DNA of 64,000 bases from Rhyacophila brunnea (taxonomy: Eukaryota; Arthropoda; Insecta; Trichoptera; Rhyacophilidae), in the NCBI GenBank assembly GCA_022495005.1, contig JAGYXB010000160.1, forward strand, positions 806,001 to 870,000. The letters run 5' to 3'. This document shows positions 10,655-22,989 of this stretch, piece after piece. The notes under the pieces were generated by a model that had not been told where the DNA came from, ran no database searches, and saw nothing but the letters and a program-made list of their open reading frames with translations. Position 1 is the first letter of the stretch; the number at the start of each line of letters is the position of its first letter. The position numbers were made by a program, and so were the translations under genes.

Positions 10655-11446
10655 TTACACGCGCATGGTTTTACTGTTGACAATACGTATTATCGCGGCC
10701 ATACCAAGATATACATAATTATGTATACTTATATATATCCATACAATGCACTTGTAAACATGTATTTTCATGCAAGTTGTAAAATGGCATGCATGAATCA
10801 AAAAAAGTCCAGAAGCTTCTGAATTATCATGCTACAGTTAGGATATGTTCGATATCTGCGACTGCGCAGTAGAACGATAATGGCGAACTTGCCGGTAAAA
10901 AAACGAACCACACCGCGCAGACTCATTTTGAGGTTAACCAATTTTACGACCTGTCAAATAGTGCCTACCATAAAATGACTACATCGCGTCTTGCTTACTT
11001 TTGAAGAATGAGATTGGAGAGACAAGTCAGTACTTTTAAAAACGTGTAAACAGTAGTTTAAAATACACACTATTGGTGCAAATACATCCATGCACGTGTA
11101 CAAGCGCTATAATACCCCGTTTACACGTGCATGGATTTACTGCTGACAATACGTATTTTCGCGGTCATAACAAGAAAATGCACTTGTAAACATGTATTAA
11201 TAGTTTTTCGATCTGCGCCTGTGCAGTAGGCAAAAAAACGAACAACATCGCGGAGAGACTCATTTTGAGGTTAACCGATTTTTACGACCTGTCAAATAGT
11301 ATCTAACTACCATAAAATGACAACATCGCGTCTCGCTTCCTCTTGAAGAATGAGATTGGAGAGACAGTTCAGCACTTTTACATGTAAACTTATTGTCACA
11401 ATAGTTTAAAAAATTCTCACTATTGCTGCTAGTAAATCCCTGCAGT
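10655..11446 (+). repeat. Imperfect tandem duplication of a unit of about 330-430 bp
   Basis: The block from 10655 (ACACGCGCATGGTTTTACTG) recurs from 11124 (ACACGTGCATGGATTTACTG). Shared landmarks in order are GACAATACGTATT, CACTTGTAAACATGTATT, GACTCATTTTGAGGTTAACC, ACGACCTGTCAAATAGT and AAGAATGAGATTGGAGAGAC. The first unit carries an extra insertion around 10700-10850. No coding frame spans both units, so it is a tandem repeat or an element duplicated side by side. Confidence 0.7.
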
Positions 11447-11572
11447 TACTACCTATCGAAAAAGCAGATGCATTTTTTCCCACATCCGGTATGGATGTGA
11501 AGTTATTTGAATTAAGTTGTGTACAACTTACTTCAAAAGGAGGTTATCGTCGCTATTTAGGTATTTCGGGCT

Positions 11573-11872
11573 TTGCTCAAGGAACAGGGGGGGCCGCCCC
11601 GCCCCAGGATGCCTGAGGCCCCCTGGCAGCCCCTCCTGTCAATTGACAAAGGAACCAATAATTATAATGTCCTCGGCGGCGTTAGCCAGTGTTCTGGTGA
11701 AATTATGCGGAAGTGCCTTGCCGAAGCACAGCAAGCAGATTCACCAAAGAGTAAAAACCACAGATTAGGGAAGGTGGTGGGCACTGCTTCACCTAATGGC
11801 ATCCAACCTCCAGACGAGATTGAAAAAAATAACGTACATAAGAAATCATCGAAAATCTTTTCGCATGTTTAA
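11573..11872 (+). other. Open frame of about 99 codons, unrecognised
   Basis: An open frame runs from a G-run/Pro-Arg patch into text reading LGGVSQCSGEIMRKCLAEAQ and then PPDEIEKNN. I recognise no domain. The GC-richer composition of 11580-11830 compared with its flanks could mark an exon or a transposon-derived patch. There is no good splice frame that ties it to the zinc-finger gene. I list it because it is one of the few less AT-rich open stretches in the first 30 kb, not because I think it is a proven gene. Confidence 0.2.
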
Positions 11873-12179
11873 TGATGAATTGTACACTACCGCCATCTTC
11901 TGCAAAATACGCATGTTACAATGCATAATTGCAATAATTATTTGTTATACCAACATATTATTCTCAAGAACTAATTATTTTTGTCGGAGAACATTATTTT
12001 TTATTGTCTTCATTTATTTATAATTTTAATAAAACTATTTGTTGACATACAATCGGGATACGCCAGTAGTTTTATTTGTTTATATTTGTAGCTCAATTTA
12101 TTATTTGTAGTTCAATTTTATTTTCAAATGAAAAATTACCCTATTACCATCGACTGAAGGTACTTGACGGAATTTGAAT

Positions 12180-12235
12180 TCTAATGGATTCAAGCTCTGT
12201 AAATAGTACTATTTTCAGAGCTTGAATCCATTAGA
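12180..12235. repeat. 56-bp hairpin
   Basis: Two 27-bp arms beginning TCTAATGGATTCAAGCTCTG pair with one mismatch around a 2-bp loop. Like the other hairpins in this window it stands alone, with no associated terminal repeats. Confidence 0.8.
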
Positions 12236-12337
12236 AAAATTATCCATCTGTGGAGATTTATAAGAACTTATTTAAGAGAAAGGAAAAATATATAATATGT
12301 TTAATTCATATGTTTGATAAAAGATGTCAGTGAGCTT

Positions 12338-12505
12338 TTCTATACTTTGTCGACCGCTAAAGGGATAAAGTTATAAATATTATCAAACTTAGGGTAGGTT
12401 TGTATCAAAGTATTAGCACTTATTGAAACAATTAAAATAAGTTGGTTGTAATTGTTGCAATAACTGCTATATTTTAACAGTACCTCTCTTGCTGCTTCAA
12501 CTCCA
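12338..12505. mobile_element. Family E MITE, left half only
   Basis: The text TTCTATACTTTGTCGACCGC, TTAGGGTAGGTTTGTATCA and AGTACCTCTCTTGCTGC follows the left half of the copy at 21342-21573. The right half is absent. Confidence 0.6.
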
Positions 12506-12539
12506 TAATTAGAATTGATTTATAGAGTTGTTGAATATC

Positions 12540-12725
12540 GACACACAGTAATCAAAAATTGCATCACACAATTAGACATTTTAAAATGTTAAGACTCTTT
12601 TCTCATTAGAGAAAATTTTATGATGTGTGTTTATCTCACTTATCAGGTCGACCCGCCACGCCGGCCTCCCCCAAAGCCCGGGCCCACTGGCTATAGCTCT
12701 ATCAGCCCCCCTTGTAGGGCCATAG
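12540..12725 (-). repeat. Family A fragment
   Basis: The words ATGTGTGTTTATCTCACTTA (approximately), CAGGTCGACCCGCCACGCCG and GAGCTCTATCAGCCC (approximately) match the reverse complement of family A around 18020-18125. There is no terminal repeat. Confidence 0.6.
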
Positions 12726-13796
12726 ACAAAGATGGAACATGGTACTCTGTCTAATGTAGTTGTGTCGCAGTGGCTGAGGAAAAAAATGTTTGGGAATTAC
12801 TTTTAGAGCTAATTTAGTTATTTTAAAAGATGATGCCTGATGAGTTTGTATAATCCAAATATGGGATTGCCAGATTAAAAAAACATTGTCCAGCGACGGT
12901 TAACATGACACGTGTAATTGACATAATTCCAATGAGCGTCAAACCCCTCTTAGAAGCACTATGCATAAGCCACACGCCTACGAGCACTCAACTTAATAAT
13001 GTTCGGAGTAATGATTTAATGTTTAATTATTTTAATATGCAGGGGCGTGCTTGTATAATAATTATAGGCATAAATGATATAATTTTAATATAGAAATATT
13101 ACAGTGCAGTGCTACTGTCGATTTACTGGAGGCATCTAGCGATAGAATAAGAAATATTCAATTTAGTACATCTTACTGATAATCAGCTATATTTTGAAGT
13201 GTCAAAAATAATTAATACCTACATATTATTATCTAAAAACATTAAGAAGAAAAATGTTTTTAAATCAAAATTGACGTTCATTGACGACGAGGTATTTTTA
13301 AATATTAAAAAAACACCGATTTCTATAATATTTCATATTATGAAATACATAAAAATTTTGGGTGGTACCTACTATAAATCCTAAAAATCTTTTAAAAAAA
13401 TCTGTTTGTTTATATCGAATAGTGCTCCAGTATGGATTCGGAACAACTGTATTACTTGAGACAAAAGAAATTGTCTAAAAGTTTAAACTGTTTAAAAGTT
13501 TAAATAAAAAAAAACATAAAAAATTATCCAATAAATAGGTACCTACTTACTTAAATTATTTAATCTGTCCCAAGTAACTGTCCCACTGTTTAAAATTATT
13601 CAACACTTGTACTAAAAATGCCTTTTTCTCAAGTAAGGTTAACTTGAGACAAGTAATTATTTTTTTTAATTTAAATGAAATACGTAATTAAAAATTACCC
13701 TTTTAATGAATACTTGTTATATGAGGTACATACTATGCAAAAATCAAAAAAATGTATACCAAAATTGTCACAAGTAAATGCATTTGTTATGGATCT
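12726..13796. other. Non-coding; scattered ACTTGAGACAA motif
   Basis: No gene is supported. At 13455-13790 the word ACTTGAGACAA or its complement (TGTCTCAAGT, with variants CCCAAGTAACTGTCCC and GTCACAAGTAA) appears at least four times in both orientations, which may be a degraded inverted-repeat element. The rest is AT-rich filler. Confidence 0.3.
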
Positions 13797-14478
13797 GTAA
13801 CACCCCTCTGTATAATATCTCCCCAATGACAATAAATTGTCTTTTGTTTAATTCATCGACACCCTAAAGGTTCAAATAGACTATATGACGATCGGGCACA
13901 TATATGCTAAGAGCGTTTTAGTGTCTATGATCAAATCTATGCCATTCCGATATTTGTACATACATATTGTATGACAGCTATGACATCGTATGTACACTCT
14001 GTGACACCCCGTGACACAGGACGCCAACATAAGAAACGGGTCGTCATAGAGTGTATTTGAAGCATAAGTTACTAATAATGTACTATTGTTAAGAATATTC
14101 GATCGGTGTGATTTCGACTATTACGATGTAGGTACCTACTCAATATTATATTATTGATCAACCCCAATTTACTACACATATAATCCTGTGTTACTAAACA
14201 CATATAAACCCTTGTACATGAACTAAGCATCACTAATATTACTTACTTACTATTTCATATTAATACTATTAATTGTAAATGATCCTTGGATTTATTCAAC
14301 TCGGACCATTCAACTTGTTCAAACATAATTCAGCTCTGCTCTGAGTTGTTTCACTGCGGATCGAACCCTATTGAGTTCTTTCCCTTTTATTTATACACCA
14401 TGTAATTGTAAATTGAGTATTGACGAATAAACATCTCTGAAGATTAACATCCATCGAGTCTTATTACTGACATGAACC
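13797..14478 (+). mobile_element. Possible solo LTR (tentative)
   Basis: It starts TGTAACACCCCTCTGTATAA, the kind of start common in insect LTR retrotransposon LTRs. It has a candidate polyadenylation signal AATAAA near 14428, and GGATC occurs both just before 13797 and around 14479-14483, as a 5-bp target duplication would. The right end does not read a clean CA, so boundaries are uncertain and I found no second LTR or internal genes. Confidence 0.25.
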
Positions 14479-16750
14479 TTCCACTGGATCACGAGAAGGA
14501 TCGGAACCCGTTGGTAAGGATTTCCGTTGATGAAAACATAACACCTTCTTGATTTATTGATCTTGAAACTCCGACATTGCAACCCCTAATGCTGCCATAA
14601 AGGCATAATGAAAAGAAATTAAAAAAAAAACATCAACATTAATTTTCTGCACTACACATTCTCCAGACATCCAACCGCGTCGTAAAATAAAAATTCATGA
14701 ACATTCGTATGAGAATAAAAATTATGGTGCAAAATACGTCGCATTCACTTATTTTCGTATAGATTAAAAAATATCAGAAATTATTGAGCTTTCGGCCGCC
14801 TTTTGATTTGGTCACCCGTGTGTCACACACATTGCACATAAGATCGCGGCGGCCCTCTATGTTTGGTATCAAAAAACCTTATTGTGTTGTATTCTATTAT
14901 CTGATTCTGAATTCTATGGCTTAGAATTTTTCTAGTCTTGATAAACCTTGATAGGAAAAACTAGGCCACTCAGATGATGGTTACTTAAACCCTGACGGCT
15001 AAAATTATTAAACAAGGATACATGCTTTGCCTACTGATTCTCTGAATGCTGGTTGTCCAAATTCAAAAGAAAAAATGCCAATCTTTTTTGCTAACGAATC
15101 ATATACGACTATTTACTTTTCATAGAGTATACGCTTTATAATTTTGCACTTTTTCATTGTTTACTGCACTGATACGCCTCTTAGACTGATTACCTCGTAA
15201 TAAATTAGATCAAATGGTATTCACTTGTATTACATTAAATATGTAGTAATAAATAAATATGTAGGTAATATATTTAATAAAATATATGACGGAGTGCTAA
15301 GTTATGAAGTGACGACAACTCTACATTTATCATAAAAAATGTTCTAAAACGGTGTTGAAGGTGGAAATATATTTTTTAAATTATTAATTGTAAGAGTGCA
15401 TTATTCTCAGAAGGAATATCAGAAAACCATCTTGACGAAGAGAACTTACCTTACATACCTAATAAAAGCTGCTCATGCACATTATCAAGACCACAAAAAT
15501 AATCTCTGCTTAAGTATTAAAGAAAAAACATAGAACAGCTTGAAATTTGTTAATACTTCATCAAATCAAAATAAAATCAATCAAAATAAATTGCTGGGCG
15601 CGGGTTTACACGTCTTCCCCGAAGCGCCGCTCGCGGCCGTCTGGAGTCTCTAGCGGCCGCGCAACTTTTGTGACATTATTTTTCGTTACGCCTTTGCGAT
15701 TTTCGTAACGAATCCGCCCAGAGGTCAAGACAAAAGCATGTATCCATTAGGTTTATTTGTATGTGGGTACGCCAATGGTTTTAACCTTGCAGTGCAGCAA
15801 AAGAATACTAATTCTATTGTCATAATTCAAAATAAATTGCAAAATATCTACCTACGCACTCTCTTCAGTTATTGCTTGAAGCACGCACTTTGTTCGCCTA
15901 ATATAAATTGAATTAATAATGAGAATATTATGGAAAACGTCTTCTAACATGGAGTTAAATTTGACACTCTTCTTGGCACTTTAAATTTGGATGGTTACAT
16001 TATTTAACTTTTTTTATTATGCCGTGCTTAAATTTCACATGTTTTTTTGGTTTTATCAGCATAATAATTATTTTCTAAGCAGCGGCGTGCGTAAGAAAGT
16101 GTCAAAGAATGAAGAACAATTGCTTTTTAATAGGGAATCATGATAATATTATTATTATGTACACAACCCTAAAGAATTTTATTGCACGGATACATATTTT
16201 CATTTGACGTTATTATGGTTACTAGAAATTCATTTCATGCCATTGTGACACACTTTAAAATATACTAACAACCTATAGTAACCTCGTAGGGTTGGTTACC
16301 TTCCACTAGACAAAAAGTCAATGGGGTGAGATTCGAATTTACATATTGGTGTATTTAATAACAACACACAACCTAATGCGAGTGTTATAGCTCCGCAGGT
16401 TTGAGCCTATCATTGTATTATTATCAATTAGTATTAATAAGCATGCATAATGCATCGCTGAGAATGCGTTTGATAAAGATTTGCTTTATCGCGCCATTGT
16501 TCTTATCAATCTAATCGATTGAAATGCAATGTATCTTTATCGCTCATTGTTTCGAAATTTTTTTATTATTTTACCGAGGCTTTGACTGCGACTCGCTGTC
16601 ATATCGCCTCTTGACATCTGATCCGCCGATTAGGTCCTCACTTCAATTAATTCTGTTAAAGAACTTTAAAATTTTGCCAAGCTCTTCCGTCTTACCCACC
16701 GCCAGGGCATTGTACTGCTATATGTACAATGTCCTCAAAAACATCACACA
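14479..16750. other. Non-coding, nothing recognised
   Basis: I read both strands without finding a gene, RNA or bounded element. A GC-rich patch at 15600-15660 (two GCGGCCG-like words) is the only compositional oddity. Confidence 0.45.
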
Positions 16751-16751
16751 C

Positions 16752-16976
16752 CTAATAGGATCATATATGGACCTCCACAGAGTGAAGGTTTGTATTGACA
16801 GATTTTGTTTTTACGAGAAATGGATGTCACCCACTTGCTCAACCTATTAGGTCCATACTCTGACTCATACACAAATTGAGAAACAATATGTGTACTTGTC
16901 AGACCCAGGATTCGAGCCCGAGACCCACGACGCAATAGGCCAACACTTAAGCCGCGTGGCCATCGTGGGTGTAAAT
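16752..16976 (-). mobile_element. tRNA-derived SINE (S1)
   Basis: On the minus strand the head reads ACACCCACGATGGCCACGCG, then CTTAAGTGTTGGCC (A-box region) and a B-box region around GGGCTCGAATCCTGGGTCT. It is followed by the tail GAGCAAGTGGGTGACATCCA. The same unit occurs at 27288-27485, 40862-41025 and 51720-51897. It would be transcribed by RNA polymerase III and mobilised by a non-LTR element's reverse transcriptase. Confidence 0.75.
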
Positions 16977-17726
16977 ATAAAAGGTATTTATACGAAAATG
17001 ATCTCGCCGTTCCATAACAAGAGCTTCGCTAATAATTTATGTACTTACATACCTTTGAATATAGGGGAATAATTATTATATTTAATGTCGCTTCCAAAAA
17101 ATATGTAGGTATACTGGTTGGGCTAGATAAATAAGGGGGCGGGGGTGCAGTTTTTTTTTTAATTTATTGATTTAAGATGCGGAAACGAACAGTATCTATT
17201 ATCGATGGATATTAATAGCATTTATCTATGAGTCAAGTTCCGACGAAGTTCATTTAGTTTAGAGATATATCTCATGGTACTCGTACAAGACCCGGTATAA
17301 TCTGGCACGCCCAAGTGGAAATTCACCCCGCCCGATCTCGCCATCGCAGCCGTCGACTAGCGGAGTAACTGACATCGCCGTACAGTGCGAGATGCATGGA
17401 TTTAATTACTAGTCAACCCTAACATAATTCTATGTTTAAAAGTTTGCAGATTAGCACACCAATGCTCCAGTGAATTTTTACAGAGATTTTACTGTTATGA
17501 ATATGCAATATCCTACATTTAATTACAATATAGAATGAGGGTTCAGATCATGCCCTGTTCCTCGTCGCCCCCGGAAAAATATCGCGATTATTTACATTAG
17601 GTACTTATAAATGTTTTCTAACAAGTCATCTCATATCAAGGCCATCTTCATATTTTCGTACCGGCGTCTCTGGCATGTACTGAACATAATATCTGAAAGA
17701 CCGTCAATACTTTTACGAAGGTTGAG
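16977..17726. other. Non-coding, nothing recognised
   Basis: Short AT-rich spacer. A locally GC-richer patch at 17285-17395 has no open frame that looks coding. Confidence 0.45.
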
Positions 17727-18570
17727 CAGTGGCGCACCCAGGGGGGGGGGGCAAGGGGCCCTGGCACCCCCAAAAATGAAAATTATCAGAATGATTTTAA
17801 ACATTGAAATCGAAAGCCAATAAACTGTACCTTTGGGCTTAGACAAATAAAGACACGGCAAAAAAAAAATTTGTAATAAATTCTCCAGCACCCTTTTTCG
17901 AAAAATTTCTTAGATTTAAATTTCTAACACAAAAATTTCGAAACACTAATGTCAGGTTTTTTAGAAACACAATCCCTAATGGAACTGTCAAAAAATTCTC
18001 GGTGTCTCGGAGTGGTGTAGGTCATGGCTGGGGAGGGCTGATAGAGCTCTAGCCTGGAGTTCGGGCTGTGGGGGGCCCGGCGTGTCAGGTTGACCAGATA
18101 AGTGAGATAAACACACATCATAAATTAGCTTTAATAGTAAAAAAGTCGCCTGCGGCGCTATTATACTTCATGGCCATGAAAATTTTCAATTACTTATATA
18201 ATTATGCAATATTTTTTTGATTATTATGTGTCGATACTCGACATCTCCATTATTAAAGTAGATGTATTAAAAATAGCCAATAATTCACTGTGTAAGTACC
18301 CTTAATTTGAACTGAAACACAATTTGAAGAACGTTAATTTAGTGTTTCACACTGCCTTTAATCTTAGCGGTAGGTAGGGGGCCCGCCAAATATCATAGAC
18401 TGAGGGCCCGTTTCAGGATGTGGGGACCATGGTGTAGGTACTACAACGAGTGCAATAGACAAAAGACCGATAAACGAGAAATTAGGCTGTGAAGAAGAAA
18501 AAGATCATATGGGACTAATTTACATTCTCCTCCTTGCCCCCCCCAATATTAAATCCTGGGTGCGCCACTG
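17727..18570 (+). mobile_element. Family A hAT MITE, complete, 844 bp
   Basis: Perfect 16-bp terminal inverted repeats CAGTGGCGCACCCAGG / CCTGGGTGCGCCACTG bound the element. The 8-bp target duplication AGGTTGAG is exact on both sides (17719-17726 and 18571-18578). An 8-bp duplication with CAGTGGCG ends is characteristic of the hAT superfamily. There is no transposase frame, so it is non-autonomous. A second near-complete copy is at 62968-63784 and many fragments are scattered through the window. Confidence 0.92.
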
Positions 18571-18639
18571 AGGTTGAGTGTTTCGATTCCAGGTATATGT
18601 ACCATACTAAACTGCACCACTAAAACGGTATGGATTTAA

Positions 18640-18890
18640 TGTTAAGAGCATATATGTATTCTTAAATTGTGTAAAGATAACTAAAAAACGTTACGCATTT
18701 ACTCGAAAAAGAAAACATGTCAATGAATATATTATTATTACTAATATAACAATAAACATAACATTAAATGGACGCATGTTGAATTTTTATGACAAATTAT
18801 GTTTTCTTCAGCACCCGTCGTTTGCACAATCTGCGCGTCGCGTAGTCACGATCTTTTTAGACCTTGCCTCAGCTGAAGCCTTAAGCACCG
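18640..18890 (+). repeat. Dispersed repeat L
   Basis: It matches 26005-26228 in reverse complement: GAAAACATGTCAATGAATAT, GGACGCATGTTGAATTTTTA and CGCGTCGCGTAGTCACGATC are shared. It is unclassified and non-coding. Confidence 0.6.
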
Positions 18891-19076
18891 TCTAGACGCT
18901 CATTCTTTACTACAAGCTTAAATGCGCAAACTGGTTTGTATCGGGAAGCCCGTGTGTATGGACGGGAAAAGTGTAGCTCGCGCAAACCGAAAAGCGCTGT
19001 AAAAGTGTTTTTGTACAAACTTTATCGCGCTGGCAAGTCGCTGCCGTCTAGCCGGCACATTAGAGAATGATTGAAG
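18891..19076 (+). repeat. Dispersed repeat M
   Basis: It shares TTTGTATCGGGAAGCCCGTG, TGTATGG-CGGGAAAA and GGCAAGTCGCTGCCGTCTAG with 46770-46945 in the same orientation. CGTCTAGAC-like words at both ends hint at short inverted terminal repeats. 19077-19734 shows nothing else. Confidence 0.55.
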
Positions 19077-19734
19077 TTAGGGACGTAATCTTGACTTGGT
19101 ATAGGAGAGGCAGTTCGCCTAGTCCCTAGGGATATCCCTGAGTCATCTACGATGATGGTAATTTTTATGAATTTCTTAAATTGTATTTTGATGACAAAAT
19201 TTCCCAGTTGGCAGCTAAACTTTAAAATTAAAATTATATTTTCTAGTTTTTCTTCGTTCTAAATCCGGAATGGTTTAAAACAAACTTAATCATAGTTACC
19301 TAACCATTAAAGTTGCAAAAACCAGAAACTTAATAAGTATACCTTTTATTATTACTACCTACCTATGTATAGGGTTTGTACTGTGGAAACTTTTTAAATG
19401 TCATTTTGGTCGACCGTATAATCAACCTCCCTAATCACATTATGTCATAAAAAAACAATAATGGCCGTTGAAGAAAAATAGTAATGGCTCAAGTCGTGAC
19501 TTTGAACTTAGTTTGTTTGCTGGAAAATAGCGCTGGGTGTTTTGTCAATAATTATTATTACCAGCCATCGAGTAACGGCGTGAATACTTGAACATGCCCA
19601 ACGTGTGTAAATGGTGGTGAAGAGGTGCCTCACACGCATACAATCAACGTTTAAAAAGTACACAATTCGAAAGTTTTCAGCTATATTATGACCAATAGCG
19701 GTTTTCCTTGAAGCCTATAATGAACGTTTAACAG

Positions 19735-20085
19735 ACAGGAACGTACATGAGGAGTAGGGGTCCTCGGGTCGGGCAATAACCATGTTTAATAAAATCGCTT
19801 CGGATATTGATATATTATTCCACCTACGTGAGAATGAGTATTATAGGTGGACGTTTTTTATAAATTCTTAAAATAGGGTCTGCTTAACTCATCCGGTGTA
19901 CTTCCTTGTACTTATCTAATTAATATTTTTTATATTTACACTTTTCAACTGTTTTATAACTTAATACTGATCTATCTCTTTTTTATGTAACACTGTTATA
20001 ATATTTCTTTGTTTCTAAATGTCATGTTGTGAACGTCTTAAATTAATAAATTGTAATTTTCACTTTATGTAAAAAAAAAAAAAAA
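19735..20085 (+). mobile_element. 3' end of a Jockey-like LINE with poly(A)
   Basis: The text ATAAAATCGCTTCGGATATT followed by GAGAATGAG and a 3'UTR ends in about 16 A at 20070-20085. The same CTTCGGATATTGGTATATT stretch follows a reverse transcriptase fragment at 55340-55640. The reverse complement of the terminal 100 bp (TAATTTAAGACGTTCACAAC) occurs at 32405-32515. It is a 5'-truncated insertion. Confidence 0.65.
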
Positions 20086-21341
20086 ATGAATTTGAATTTG
20101 ACTCGGACTCGGACCCACCAAGAAGCAAACAAAAAACACTGTATGTACGTGAATGAGAATTTTATTTTTTTCATCTATCGTCGTTATGTTATATTAATAT
20201 TGTCATGCGTTGTGTTAAAAACACGAGACAGCGCGGCGACGACGACAAGACCGGACACTAATGATACAAAATATACAAGCACACGACAATCTCTTGTGAA
20301 TGTGCTGCGACAGGTCAGGAAAGGGCTCCGCCTTCGATTCACGGATAAGTCACAGTGTATGTATGTGATTGTTTCACTTCTTCTAATATTATACTACTGT
20401 ATCCACACAACTGGCATTTTATCTATATACTTATCCGGACTTTTTTTTAATGTCAGCTTCCTATGGGAAATGTGATATACTTAAATGAAATGGACCGCAG
20501 AGAAGAACGCAGTTTCGTCTCGTAAAAAATAGGTTCCGGTGAGTGAAAAATTAATTTTATAACAATATGTCGTAAACCTATATTTTCACGAGCAATAATG
20601 ACCATTGGTTTGTATTACATTTTTTTTTGTTTCGTTGAAATTTGATTTTATTTTCACTTGCGGATCTGAGAGACGTTACCTACTTAAGTATATTTAATTT
20701 CGTAAGTATGTAACAAAAACATCGAAAGCATTTGAGCATTTTCGAAAAATTATCGAGCGCTCCGATTTGTATTTTTTTTCCATTTCGAGCGCTGTAAAAT
20801 CGTACATATTATGAATATTATGATACGTCATGATACACTGGCTCTGTACAGATGTGTATATTGTAAGTTACACTGTATATTATTATTATCTATGATACAG
20901 TGGTTACGAGGAGTCCAATCTCTTTGGTGGTTACACTATAGTAAAGTTATTCCAATAATTCAGCCACGTGTCCTGGTTCACAAGGCCATATCTATCAGAT
21001 TAATTTTAGTAAACGTTTCTACCGATATTTCAAATTTAAATCTAACCTGGGTAGGTTTTTTTTTTAATCGAGTCGTTACTTCATCGCAATATTACATCAA
21101 CATAATATTATTATTATGTAGGCAGGTAAATCCATTTACCTATTCATAGACACTGCATAACATAATTTATATTATGCGATCATCGATTTGTTTACAAATT
21201 TGAGGTGTATTAATTCATAATCGCAACTAACCAATAGAAACTAACTTGTGACGTCACCACGACACCAATGAATACGTATTTTTAATATTTACCTACCGCT
21301 GTATTTTTGTATGGCAGGCATGTCCAACTTTTTTAGGCTCT
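20086..21341. other. Non-coding; small hAT-end fragment at 20738-20802
   Basis: No gene is supported; the 129-codon frame from 20086 begins immediately after the LINE poly(A) and has no domain. 20738-20802 carries ATTATCGAGCGCTCCG and ends CCATTTCGAGCGCTG, a hAT-like end shared with 56078-56163 and 58126-58509. The moderately CpG-rich patch at 20215-20340 could be a 5' exon of something, but I cannot place it. Confidence 0.4.
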
Positions 21342-21573
21342 GTGGGTCTATTCTATACTTGCGACCGCTAAAGTGATAAAGTGATAAATATTATCAAACT
21401 TAGGGTAGGTTTGTATCACCTATCTTGCTGCTGTTAAAATATCGCACTTATTGCAACAATAAAAACCAACTTCGTGTAATTGTTACAATAAGTGCTAATA
21501 TTTTGATACAAACCTACCCTAAGTTTGATACTATTTGTCACTGTAGTATTCGATAAGTATAGAATAGACCCAC
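21342..21573. mobile_element. Family E MITE, complete copy
   Basis: The terminal inverted repeats are perfect over 17 bp (GTGGGTCTATTCTATAC / GTATAGAATAGACCCAC), with inner inverted repeats built from TTAGGGTAGGTTTGTATC. The length is 232 bp with no coding frame. Target duplication was not resolved, so the superfamily is open. Confidence 0.8.
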
Positions 21574-21586
21574 TGATCTACTATAT

Positions 21587-22253
21587 CAGCGTTGGCGAAC
21601 CTTTTTACGTACGCGTGCCAAAATTTCCCAAATATTTTTGTTTGACTGTCTGACGTGCCGAGTAGTTTTTCATAGGGAAAATGGTTTTTAAGAGTTCTAT
21701 TAAAAATTATGATGTTCTAAATACCACTCACAGAACATAGCACACATATAGCCATATTTTGGTCCACCAATTTTGAAACTGTCTGCCAGAATTACTACTA
21801 CCAGCTACACCAAGTTTTTGTTTCTTAATTGGTTCAGCCATTTTAGGGTAGATTTGGGTAGTTTGATTTATTCGTTACAGTATGACTTAGTTTGGGTTTT
21901 TACGCACAAATTAACATCAGAAATGCCCCGATCAGATGAGGAATTCTCTCGCTACAGTGGTCTCAAGGATTTTAAATCTATCAAAATCAGAAATTCACGG
22001 CGCGGCTTCCCCCGCTGCCTAATGAGGCTGGTGCGATAATATATATGTGAACCTTATGATGTGATGCATAAACCTTATGTAACGACCTATGCAATTATAT
22101 AGTTACATTAAACGTAATGCCTATTCTTGAATTTTTCGTACATTGTGATCTGTCATTTATTATTATTATTATAGGTTTTTTGCATTCTCTTCAAACTATA
22201 ATATTCGCGTGCCATGCAAAATCATCTCGCGTGACATAGGTTCGCCACCACTG
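21587..22253 (+). mobile_element. Family G hAT MITE, complete, 667 bp
   Basis: The ends CAGCGTTGGCGAACC and GGTTCGCCACCACTG are inverted repeats with two mismatches. The 8-bp duplication TACTATAT is exact (21579-21586 and 22254-22261). The internal frame at 21773-22039 has no transposase motifs, so it is non-autonomous. A right-end fragment of the same family precedes the element at 62338. Confidence 0.9.
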
Positions 22254-22439
22254 TACTATATATTATCAAATCTCGCAGTAAAATTCTACAGTCATCCATT
22301 GTCCTTGATCTTCAACTTGAACAAACGTATTATATTTGACTTTACAAATTAAACAACAACGCTTGTCTTTCAACGTCACAAAGAATAGGTACCTCCTCAA
22401 TATCCCATTGACCGTGAACATGATAAATTTGGTCTTTTT

Positions 22440-22682
22440 TGGGCATGCATTGCACTCATCGTCAAACTGTTATCGTATTGCACACAGAGCCTATTGCGTG
22501 ACGGTAAGGGGAACTACGCCACAGTTTAAAGCAAGGGGCTCAACATCTTCACTTCTTCTCACTCATGTGGCAGGCAATCATTAATGCAACACAAATCAAT
22601 TGATACGATGAGGTCACGCGGCTTCCTCATGGTTAATAAAAAAACTGGCTAAGAACAAACAAATAGGAATGGTTAATGCCGC
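22440..22682 (+). repeat. Repeat O, first copy
   Basis: It shares GCCTATTGCGTGACGGTAAG, GGGAACTACG, CAGTTTAAAGC and ATAGGAATGGTTAATGC with 22990-23185. The two copies flank the retrotransposon fragment at 22690-22870, as expected from the insertion or duplication of one unit. Confidence 0.6.
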
Positions 22683-22689
22683 TCCTTGA

Positions 22690-22872
22690 AAATCCGATGT
22701 CGCACTCTCTGGTGGGATCCGTAACACATGGCCCAGTCACATAAAGCGTCTCTTCGTGATCACCTCAATCACCGAGGGCTGCTGTGGCCGCTCACGGACT
22801 CAAGTATTTGTAACGCGGTCGTACCAACGTACCCCTAAGATTCGGCGGAGACATCGATTCTCAAAGGTCGTT
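22690..22872 (-). pseudogene. Non-LTR retrotransposon fragment (post-RT region)
   Basis: The minus-strand text corresponds to the FENRCLRRILGVRWYDR to TKRRFMWLGHVLRIPPE region, homologous to the fragments at 5742-6025 and 54930-55262. It is very short and carries no catalytic domain. Confidence 0.65.
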
Positions 22873-22989
22873 CATCTTACCCCATGTATACTTCTTCTCC
22901 CTGTCTTACTCTGTCCTACACATTTACATATTATATTTTCTCTCGTGCGTTACAGATACAATTTTAGTTAATTAAGTTTCGATTCTTCT

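Noticed and set aside
13797..14478. Complete LTR retrotransposon
   Set aside because: Only one LTR-like unit, with an unclear right end, and no gag or pol nearby; kept only as a tentative solo LTR.
16524..16850. 108-codon plus-strand frame
   Set aside because: It runs into the S1 SINE and has no domain.
20086..20475. 129-codon plus-strand frame
   Set aside because: It starts directly after a LINE poly(A) tail, has no domain, and its codons look like AT-rich chance.
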